Assembly: GCA_946625715.1 (NCBI GenBank)
Contig: CAMOTK010000034.1
Span: forward strand, 1 to 12,328
Direction: 5' to 3'
DNA length: 12,328 nt
Source of the DNA: an uncultured Prevotella sp.
GTDB lineage: Bacteria; Bacteroidota; Bacteroidia; Bacteroidales; Bacteroidaceae
Each line of letters opens with the position of its first letter. Position 1 is the stretch's first letter. This document shows positions 5,257-12,328 of this stretch, piece by piece. The translations under genes and the position numbers were made by a program. The notes below the pieces were generated by a model. The model did no database searches. It had not been told where the DNA came from and saw only the letters and a list, made by a program, of their open reading frames with translations.

Positions 5257-7650
5257 ATGCAAAAGTGCTTTATCTTGCTTCTGACTATATTATGGTGGTG
5301 TGTCTATCCTACTAAAGCTCAAGAAGACGTTATGTATGACGACAGGACGGGACTGTCGCACTGGATTGTGTCTGATGTCTTACAGGACCATCAAGGTTTT
5401 ATCTGGATATCCACATGGAACGGCCTGAACCGCTTCGACGGCTACGCTTTCCGCCAAATAAAAAGCCAGCCTGGCGACGGCACCAACATACAGTCGGCCG
5501 TCATCCGACAGATTTATCTTGACCAAAAAGGAGACATTGTCTGTTTTACGGCCAACGATTCCTATAAATTTGATACAAAAAAATACCAACTGGTCAACTG
5601 GAGTGACAGCAGCAAACACCGCATAGCTCCAAACAGGCAACCGAAACAGCTGAAAGACCGCGAGGGCAACATCTGGCAGGTGCAGCGATATGGTATCAAG
5701 AAAAGCAGTCGCGCCGTCTATCCCGCCAAGCTGATTACAGGTACCGACGACGTTCAAGCCAGAGCCTTCATGAGAGAAGGCCAACAGCGATGGTGGCTGG
5801 CCACAAAGGAAGACGAAAGCATACGTATCTTCGAGACTGACAACCATCGTGCCAGCAATGGCAGCAACCATCGACTGATAGGCTTTCTGGGGAAAGACGG
5901 TAAGATACATGGCAACAACACACCATTCGGCTACCGAGCATACTGCATGACGCAGCTGAGCAACGGCGACATCTGGATAGGGTGTAAGCCCGGCGCACTA
6001 CTGAGGCTGAGGCAACAGCCCGACGGCAACTACGACATTGAGCGCATCAAAGCCGATGGGCTCGTCTGCGACGTGGTCTACCACATGGCAGAAGACCATC
6101 GGGGAAGACTGTGGCTGGCAACCTTCGGCGGCGGCGCCATGTGCGTACCCCGGCCCGCCGACGCCAAGCCTGCCTGCATCAACTTTGCAGGCGACAAGGC
6201 TTTCGCAAACGGTAGCGAAAAGGTGCGTCGAATCATGCTGATGCATCGCAACCAAATAGTCTGTGCCACCACTGGCGGACTCGTGGTGGGCAACATCGAC
6301 GAACACGACCTAACAAAAAGTTCCTTCCGCAGACTGACACGCGACGGAAAACGAGCTGAGAGCCTCTCGTGCAACGCCCTGATGGACGTCACCTGCGACA
6401 AGAAAGGGCGCATTTTCATTGCCACAGAGAACAACGGCATAGACATGACCACTTGGGAACAGCTGAACAGCCCGCAGCCAACGTTCCAACACTTCAACCA
6501 GCAGAACACCGCGCTGATGTCTGACGCCTGCTTAGCGCTCACGGTCAAGGACGATGGCAGGCTGCTTGTGGTGTGTTCCGACCAAGTGGCAGACTTCAAT
6601 CCTGACGACCTGTCGGCCAACACCTACTCGCGGCGTTTCTGGAACGCATCGTGCCACTTTTCCGAAGAGCGTGCCATGCTGCTTCCCGACGGCTCTTGGC
6701 TCTTCGGACAGGAGCAGGGCGCCTTCATTGCCACCCAACATGCGCTACAGTCGCGCGGTGCTCTTCCACCATTGGTTTTCACCGAACTGTCAGTCGACGG
6801 CCATTCTGTCGACTATGGCGTTTGCCGTCAGGATACCATCACAATCGGCACCGATCAGCGCAACTTCACCATTGCTTTTGCTGCACTCGACTACACAGAC
6901 AACAGCGACATACGCTACCGCTTCCACTTGGGCAATACGCCGTGGAGCCAGGCAACAAAGGAACGCACGCTCACATTTCACAACATACGACCAGGAGACT
7001 ATAAGCTCACCGTGCAGTCGACCGACCGCTACGGCCGCTGGGTAGAAAACACTCGCCAGCTGGTCATTCATGTCACGCCTCACTGGTACGAAACCCTTTG
7101 GGCGCGCATCTTGGGCTGGATGCTCATGGCTGGCGTCATCACCGCTATCGTCTATTTCTTCTTCTACGTGAGACAGCTCAATAGGCAACGACGCGAACTG
7201 CTGGAAAAGTACATGGAGCTGTTAGCCGCCAAACGAAACAGGGAAGAAACGACCGAAACAGACCAACTCGGCGAATCGGTACTGACTTCTCTGCCCGACG
7301 ACGACCATAAGTTCATGGAGCATGTCATGCAGTATATCGAAGAGAACCTTTCCAACAGCGATGCCAACATTCACGATATGGCTTCGGCTGCAGCTACAAG
7401 CAACAGCAACCTAAACCGCAAGTTGCGTTCGCTGATTGGCATCACGGCAGCCCAGCTGCTCATCGATGCCCGTATGCGAAAGGCCCACGACCTGCTGACG
7501 GACAAAAGCGTAAGAAAAATCAATATTGCCGATGTGGCCTATCGCTGCGGATATGCTGACCCCAAATATTTCTCGCGATGCTATAAGCAGAAACATGGTG
7601 TCACGCCTTCCGAGGAGATTGCCAGACGCAGCAATACTGATTTTTCCTAA
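5257..7650 (+). CDS. Membrane-spanning one-component regulator: propeller + Y_Y_Y + AraC-type HTH
   Basis: 797 residues. A signal-like hydrophobic N-terminus (about 4-21) is followed by periplasmic propeller-type repeats, e.g. DHQGFIWISTWNGLNRFDGY (44-63), SNGDIWIGCKPGALLRL (235-251), DHRGRLWLATFGGGAM (280-295) and DKKGRIFIATENNGID (381-396). Next come a Y_Y_Y-type beta domain (about 531-606), one transmembrane helix (about 612-637), a short charged and probably coiled-coil linker (638-665), and an AraC/XylS DNA-binding domain (about 687-790) with the signature IADVAYRCGYADPKYFSRCYK. This is the outer architecture of the hybrid two-component systems that sense glycans in Bacteroidota. However, the histidine kinase, ATPase and receiver domains are absent (normal proteins are about 1300-1400 residues). 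It probably senses a sugar in the periplasm and passes the signal directly to a DNA-binding domain held at the membrane. Likely targets are the divergent GH95 gene and possibly the convergent starch operon 14 bp away; the actual ligand is unknown. Confidence 0.9.
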   Translation: MQKCFILLLTILWWCVYPTKAQEDVMYDDRTGLSHWIVSDVLQDHQGFIWISTWNGLNRFDGYAFRQIKSQPGDGTNIQSAVIRQIYLDQKGDIVCFTANDSYKFDTKKYQLVNWSDSSKHRIAPNRQPKQLKDREGNIWQVQRYGIKKSSRAVYPAKLITGTDDVQARAFMREGQQRWWLATKEDESIRIFETDNHRASNGSNHRLIGFLGKDGKIHGNNTPFGYRAYCMTQLSNGDIWIGCKPGALLRLRQQPDGNYDIERIKADGLVCDVVYHMAEDHRGRLWLATFGGGAMCVPRPADAKPACINFAGDKAFANGSEKVRRIMLMHRNQIVCATTGGLVVGNIDEHDLTKSSFRRLTRDGKRAESLSCNALMDVTCDKKGRIFIATENNGIDMTTWEQLNSPQPTFQHFNQQNTALMSDACLALTVKDDGRLLVVCSDQVADFNPDDLSANTYSRRFWNASCHFSEERAMLLPDGSWLFGQEQGAFIATQHALQSRGALPPLVFTELSVDGHSVDYGVCRQDTITIGTDQRNFTIAFAALDYTDNSDIRYRFHLGNTPWSQATKERTLTFHNIRPGDYKLTVQSTDRYGRWVENTRQLVIHVTPHWYETLWARILGWMLMAGVITAIVYFFFYVRQLNRQRRELLEKYMELLAAKRNREETTETDQLGESVLTSLPDDDHKFMEHVMQYIEENLSNSDANIHDMASAAATSNSNLNRKLRSLIGITAAQLLIDARMRKAHDLLTDKSVRKINIADVAYRCGYADPKYFSRCYKQKHGVTPSEEIARRSNTDFS

Positions 7651-7664
7651 TAGTATATTTCGTT

Positions 7665-9641
7665 TTATTTCGGGTCGGTGAACTCCACGACCAGCGTCTG
7701 GCGGGGTTTCATCGTGAGGTCTTTCGACAGGTCGTAGTAGCGGCCTGTGGGAATGTCCTGCACACGGCCCACACCATCGAGCACCTCGGCATAGCGCTTC
7801 ACGTCGAGCACGGCCTCATGGCTGGTGCCGTTGACGATGGTCATGACCGTGTTGCGGTGCCAGCGGCGGGTGATGACGTAGATGCCGTTGTGGGGAATGA
7901 ACTGCGTCTGGTAGCCTCTGATGATGGTCTCGTTGCCCTGACGCCAGTGGAGCAGACGGCTCAGCCAGTTGAACATCGAGGCCTCAGCACGCGAGCGGCC
8001 TTCCTTGGTGAAGCAATTGTGCTGGTCGCCGGGGAAGCCGCCGGGGAAGTCCTTGCGCACGTGACCGTCAGTCTGTTCCTTCGTACCGTTCATCAGAATC
8101 TCTGTACCATAGTAGAGCTGCGGAATGCGGCGCACGGTGAGCAGCAGGGCCAGTGCCTGCTTCAGGGCCAGCGAGTCGCGGCCGTTGCCTAAGAAGCGGT
8201 CGGTGTCGTGGTTGTCGATGAAGGCCATGACGCTCGAGGGGTTGGGATAGAGATAGTCGTAGACGAACGAGTTGTAGAGGCGGTTCATGCCGCGCCACCA
8301 GTCGTCGGTCTCCTCGTGCTTGGCCGAGTCGAGCTTCTCCTGGAACGAGAAGTCCATGACGGTCTTCAGGTAGGAGTTCAGGTCGGAGAGCTTCGAGTCC
8401 TTCTGCCAGGCAGCGGTGTAGGCCGGCTGGGTGACCCACGTCTCGCCCACGGTGTTGAAGTTAGGATATTCCTCGTCGAGTTCCTTCATCCACTGGGCCA
8501 TGGGCTCGCGGAAGGCATAGGGATAGGTGTCCATGCGGATGCCGTCGATGCCAGCCGTCTCAATCCACCAGATAGAGTTCTGGATGAGGTAGCGCATCAG
8601 GTGCGGGTTGTTCTGGTTCAGGTCGGGCATGGTCGACACGAACCAGCCTTCCTGTGTCTCGCGCTTGTCCACTTCCGAAGCGTAGGGGTCGAGCACGGGC
8701 GTCAGCTTGTAGCTGGTCTGCAGGAAACTCGTGTTGCGCGAGTCGCTGGTGCCACCCGACTCCTTGAGCCAGTCTGAGAGATTGAACCAGTCTTTCGACG
8801 GCATGTCGGCCACCCAGGGATGCTCGAAGCCGCAGTGGTTGAAAATCATGTCCATGACCACCTTCAGTCCTTTCTTATGACAGTCGTCAATGAGGCGACG
8901 ATACTCGTCGTTCGTGCCAAATCGGGGGTCTACACGGTAGTAGTTGGTGCAGGCATAGCCGTGGTAGGTCGACCAGCGGTCCATGTCGGGCGAGTCGTTC
9001 TCGAGGATAGGCGTAAACCACAGGGCCGTGACGCCCAGTTCGTTGAAGTAGTCGAGGTGCTGGCGCAGACCTTCGAGGTCGCCGCCGTGGCGCAACGACG
9101 GTTCGTTGCGGTCTTCCTTGTAGGCACGCAGACCGGGCAGCTGAGCCTTGTGGTCGGGCCCCTGTGCAAAGCGGTCGGGCATGAGCAGGTAGAGCACGTC
9201 GCTGATGTCGAAGCCCTTGCGCTTGTCGCCGCTCATCTCGCGCTGCTTCAGTTGGTACTGCACGGAAAGCCTTTGACCTTTGACCTTTGACCCTTGACCT
9301 TTGACCTTTGACCCTTGACCTTTGACCTTTGACCCTTGACCTTTGACCTCAAAGTTAAGGGTCATGGTGCCCGGACGGGCGTTCTTCACGTTCATGTAGA
9401 CGAGCAGATAGTTGGGCGAGTCGAGATGCACCAGACTGTCGACGACCACGCCGGGATAGTCGGTGCTGACCGTTTCGGTGTTGTTGATGCCCTTGCCATA
9501 GACCATCAGCTGCACCTGCGGATTCTTCAGGCCCACAAACCAGTCGGTGGGTTCAATGCGGTCGATGACGGTTTTCACTTTCGCTGCACTCATAGTCATT
9601 GCTGTGCTGAATAGCAAACTGAGAATCAATAGTTTCTTCAT
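7665..9641 (-). CDS. susA: SusA-like periplasmic neopullulanase/cyclomaltodextrinase (GH13) carrying a heptapeptide-repeat linker
   Basis: 658 residues. A Sec signal peptide (1 to about 20, MKKLLILSLLFSTAMTMSAA) with no lipobox cysteine suggests a periplasmic enzyme. An N-terminal beta domain (about 24-98, IDRIEPTDWFVGLKNPQVQL) matches the cyclomaltodextrinase N-domain. The GH13 barrel (about 145-560) has region I DMIFNH (264-269), nucleophile Asp371 in GIRMDTYPY, acid/base Glu400 in NTVGETWV and Asp478 in FIDNHDTDRF. A C-terminal beta domain ends in LVVEFTDPK. The closest characterised relative by eye is SusA of Bacteroides thetaiotaomicron, which cleaves maltooligosaccharides and related alpha-glucans in the periplasm. 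Residues 99-123 are an in-frame KVKGQGS repeat encoded by a heptanucleotide array, absent from typical relatives. The start lies 5 bp after the pullulanase stop, as the last visible gene of the operon. No clear terminator hairpin was found in the 14 bp before the convergent regulator gene. Confidence 0.93.
   Translation of the reverse strand: MKKLLILSLLFSTAMTMSAAKVKTVIDRIEPTDWFVGLKNPQVQLMVYGKGINNTETVSTDYPGVVVDSLVHLDSPNYLLVYMNVKNARPGTMTLNFEVKGQGSKVKGQGSKVKGQGSKVKGQRLSVQYQLKQREMSGDKRKGFDISDVLYLLMPDRFAQGPDHKAQLPGLRAYKEDRNEPSLRHGGDLEGLRQHLDYFNELGVTALWFTPILENDSPDMDRWSTYHGYACTNYYRVDPRFGTNDEYRRLIDDCHKKGLKVVMDMIFNHCGFEHPWVADMPSKDWFNLSDWLKESGGTSDSRNTSFLQTSYKLTPVLDPYASEVDKRETQEGWFVSTMPDLNQNNPHLMRYLIQNSIWWIETAGIDGIRMDTYPYAFREPMAQWMKELDEEYPNFNTVGETWVTQPAYTAAWQKDSKLSDLNSYLKTVMDFSFQEKLDSAKHEETDDWWRGMNRLYNSFVYDYLYPNPSSVMAFIDNHDTDRFLGNGRDSLALKQALALLLTVRRIPQLYYGTEILMNGTKEQTDGHVRKDFPGGFPGDQHNCFTKEGRSRAEASMFNWLSRLLHWRQGNETIIRGYQTQFIPHNGIYVITRRWHRNTVMTIVNGTSHEAVLDVKRYAEVLDGVGRVQDIPTGRYYDLSKDLTMKPRQTLVVEFTDPK
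9272..9348 (-). repeat. In-gene heptanucleotide array (11 units of TTTGACC/CTTGACC, plus-strand sense)
   Basis: Eleven uninterrupted 7-bp units fill 77 bp; on the + strand units 4, 7 and 10 are cttgacc and the others tttgacc. This gives a 21-bp higher-order unit (two T-type units plus one C-type) repeated about three times, so the coding strand specifies the same seven residues (KVKGQGS) each time. The coding-strand repeat contains no stop codon in any frame. The array lies at the junction of the N-terminal domain and the catalytic barrel of the SusA-like protein. The flanking sequence (V-K-G-Q before, R-L-S-V after) suggests expansion from a pre-existing KGQ-coding seed. Confidence 0.95.
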
Positions 9642-9654
9642 AGTCGTTAGTCGT
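9641..9654. repeat. Tandem duplication of the heptamer tagtcgt at the pullulanase/SusA junction
   Basis: Two perfect copies of tagtcgt (9641-9647 and 9648-9654) span the pullulanase stop codon (9647-9649) and the base before the SusA-like start codon. The duplication sets the 5-bp spacing between the two genes. With only two copies it may be chance, but the period equals that of the two larger arrays in the window. Confidence 0.6.
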
Positions 9655-11533
9655 GTATGATTAGTGCCGACTGCGGGTCGACGGTTACTTGATTGCCTTC
9701 AAACTGACTGATACCCCGGCGGCGCAGGTCGATGACGCCGTTGGCGCAGACCACGGTGTAGGCGGCCTTGGGCACACTGACCGTCTGCTGCTGCTTCGAG
9801 GCGTTGAGCACCACGATGATGTTGCGCCACGAGTCGCGCCCGGCGTAGTTCTTCAGGCGGTAGGCCACCACGCTCTTTGGGGCATCGAGAAACTCCAGGT
9901 GCTTGCGCACGAGGTCGGCATTGCCCAGACGGAAGGCGGGATGCTGACGGCGCATGCGAATGAGGTTCTGATAGTACTGGAACACCTGCGGATAGCGCGT
10001 CAGGTTCTGCCAGTCGAGATGGTTGATGCTGTCGGGCGACTCGAAAGAGTTGTGCACGCCCTTCTTGTCGCGCAGCATCTCTTCGCCGGCCAGCATGAAG
10101 GGCACGCCCTGCGAGGTGAAGACGGCCGTCTGGGCCAACAGGTCGAGACGGATAATCTCGTCGATGGCAATGCCCGGGCTGCTGGCCTTCAGGCGGTCGA
10201 CGAGACACATGTCGTCGTGACAAGACACGTACGACATCATCTGCGTAGGCTCGGTGGCCCACGGCTGTTTCGAGTAGTTCACCTTGGTCATGTCGACCTG
10301 CGGATGCTGGATGCAACCGGCAATGCCAAACTTCAGGCTCTCCTCGCAGTCGGGCTTGCCAATGAGGAAGCCGCCCTTGCGGTCGTCGTCGAACGGGCCG
10401 CGCAGTGCATCGCGAATCTCGTCGGAGAAGGCGGCGATGCCCGGCATCTGCGGGATATTGGCCTTCACGCCCATGCGCTCGATAGGAATGGCACAGCCGC
10501 CGGCGCTCCAGCCCTCGCCATATACAAATATGGTGGGGTCAATCTCGTCGAGCGCACGACGTATGGCGTTCATGGTCTCAATGTCGTGCACGCCCATCAG
10601 GTCGAAGCGGAAGCCGTCGATATGGTACTCGTTGACCCAGTACTTCACGCTCTCAATCATGAAGCGGCGCATCATGGGCTTCTCCGAGGCCGTCTCGTTG
10701 CCGCAGCCAGAGCCGTTGCTGTAGGTGCCGTCGACATTCTTGCGGTAATAGTAGTCGGGATAGGTCTTCTGGAAGTTGGAGTTGTCGATGTTGTAGGTGT
10801 GGTTGTAGACCACGTCGAGAATGACGCGTATGTTGGCCTTATGCAGGGCCTGCACCATCTGCTTGAACTCGTTGATGCGCACCTCGGGACGGGCGGGGTC
10901 GGTAGAGTAAGAGCCCTCGGGCACGTTGTAGTTCACGGGGTCGTAGCCCCAGTTGTACTGCGGCACGTTCAGGCGCGACTCGTCTACCGAGCCATAGTCG
11001 TAGCTGGGCAGGATGTGCACAGCATTGACGCCCAGGGCTTTCAGGTGGCCAATGGCAAACGGTTCGGTGAGGGCAAGGAACTTGCCGGGATGCTTGGCGT
11101 CCTGACGGGCAATGGAGAAGTCGCGGTGGTGCATCTCGTAGACCACGAGGTCGGCAGGCGACTTCGTGACGGGGCGACGGTCTTTCTCCCACCCTTTCGG
11201 GTCGGTGTCGCGCAGGTCGAGCACCATGGCCTGCTTGCCGTTCATGCCTACGGCCTTGGCAAAGACGCCCGGCGTGTCGCCGTGGCCGGCATTGAAGGTA
11301 TAGAACTGTCCCTTCAGGTCGCCCTTCACGGTGGCCGTCCAGAGACAGTCGCCTGTCTTTTGCATCTTCACGGTTTTCTTACCCACCTTCACGGTGCACT
11401 TGGCATCGTTGGGGGCAAAGAGTTTAAAAACGGTCTGTTCGGGCGAGTAGGTCATCTCGTCGAAGCAGAAGTCTTGCGCTTGGGTTATGGTTGTTGCCAT
11501 AAAGAGCAGCGTTGTCAATACGGATTTTTTCAT
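9647..11533 (-). CDS. pulA: Type I pullulanase (GH13)
   Basis: 628 residues. A signal peptide (1 to about 20, ending TITQAQ) with no lipobox indicates export, probably to the periplasm. A CBM48-like N-terminal beta domain (about 24-108, TVFKLFAPNDAKCTVKV) precedes the GH13 barrel (about 125-535) and a short C-terminal beta domain. The type I pullulanase hallmark YNWGYDP is at 193-199. Catalytic residues expected for GH13 are present: Asp311 in DGFRFDLMG, Glu340 in VYGEGWSAGG and Asp440 in YVSCHDDMC; region I is DVVYNH (240-245). The enzyme hydrolyses alpha-1,6 branch points in pullulan and in branched oligosaccharides from starch or glycogen. Its ATG follows the GH97 stop codon with a single base between (TAAcATG), implying translational coupling. 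With the GH97 and SusA-like neighbours it forms a set that debranches and depolymerises alpha-glucan to glucose. The opposite strand carries a long open frame, judged a shadow. Confidence 0.94.
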   Translation of the reverse strand: MKKSVLTTLLFMATTITQAQDFCFDEMTYSPEQTVFKLFAPNDAKCTVKVGKKTVKMQKTGDCLWTATVKGDLKGQFYTFNAGHGDTPGVFAKAVGMNGKQAMVLDLRDTDPKGWEKDRRPVTKSPADLVVYEMHHRDFSIARQDAKHPGKFLALTEPFAIGHLKALGVNAVHILPSYDYGSVDESRLNVPQYNWGYDPVNYNVPEGSYSTDPARPEVRINEFKQMVQALHKANIRVILDVVYNHTYNIDNSNFQKTYPDYYYRKNVDGTYSNGSGCGNETASEKPMMRRFMIESVKYWVNEYHIDGFRFDLMGVHDIETMNAIRRALDEIDPTIFVYGEGWSAGGCAIPIERMGVKANIPQMPGIAAFSDEIRDALRGPFDDDRKGGFLIGKPDCEESLKFGIAGCIQHPQVDMTKVNYSKQPWATEPTQMMSYVSCHDDMCLVDRLKASSPGIAIDEIIRLDLLAQTAVFTSQGVPFMLAGEEMLRDKKGVHNSFESPDSINHLDWQNLTRYPQVFQYYQNLIRMRRQHPAFRLGNADLVRKHLEFLDAPKSVVAYRLKNYAGRDSWRNIIVVLNASKQQQTVSVPKAAYTVVCANGVIDLRRRGISQFEGNQVTVDPQSALIIHD

Positions 11534-11534
11534 G

Positions 11535-12328
<794 letters not shown>

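Noticed and set aside
7651..7692. Possible bidirectional terminator between the regulator and the SusA-like gene
   Set aside because: The region is T-rich at 7658-7670, but the only stem (GGTCG/CGACC at 7673-7692) is 5 bp, on the wrong side of the T-run, and inside the SusA-like coding end.
9272..9348. CRISPR array reading of the heptamer repeats
   Set aside because: Units are 7 bp and directly adjoining with no unique spacers and no cas genes, so they are a simple tandem array.

Overview
The window looks like chromosomal DNA of a Bacteroidota bacterium, most likely Prevotellaceae. The evidence is Sus-type starch enzymes, a propeller/Y_Y_Y/AraC membrane regulator, TAnnTTTG-type promoter boxes with no obvious Shine-Dalgarno sequences, and a secreted enzyme ending in the 'LDGRRV...KGLVIV.GRK' tail common in Prevotella exported proteins. 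The genus is inferred from these protein features only.

Layout. (1) 1-159, + strand: the C-terminal tail of a large PurL-type FGAM synthase. (2) 149-197: a tandem array of seven TTGANNN heptamers that fills the spacer after purL. (3) 200-1319, + strand: two short chromate-transporter (CHR) proteins forming a two-gene pair. (4) 1335-5078, - strand: a large secreted multidomain GH95 glycosidase, with a probable terminator hairpin lying inside the end of the convergent chromate gene. (5) 5079-5256: a 178-bp AT-rich divergent promoter region. (6) 5257-7650, + strand: a membrane-spanning one-component regulator with a periplasmic propeller, a Y_Y_Y domain and an AraC DNA-binding domain. (7) 7665-12328, - strand: a tightly packed starch/alpha-glucan operon transcribed leftward, consisting of a GH97 alpha-glucosidase (SusB-like, 5' part outside the window), a type I pullulanase (GH13) and a SusA-like neopullulanase (GH13). 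No SusC/SusD transporter genes are visible; if present they would lie beyond the right edge.

How the genes fit together. The three enzymes on the right form a coherent maltooligosaccharide-processing set: pullulanase cuts alpha-1,6 branches, the SusA-like enzyme cuts oligosaccharides, and GH97 releases glucose. The GH95 enzyme acts on a different kind of linkage (alpha-L-fucose or alpha-L-galactose) and is divergent from the regulator, so the regulator may control GH95, the starch genes, or both.

The most unusual feature is a second heptamer array (11 units, 9272-9348) inside the SusA-like reading frame. It adds a (KVKGQGS)n linker between the N-terminal domain and the catalytic barrel. It shares the TTGA core and 7-bp period of the array beside purL. 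Such arrays could change copy number by slippage, and inside a gene any change not divisible by three units would break the frame. I see no wholly new multi-gene system here. The heptamer arrays, the GH95 active-site substitution and the kinase-less regulator are the items most worth following up.
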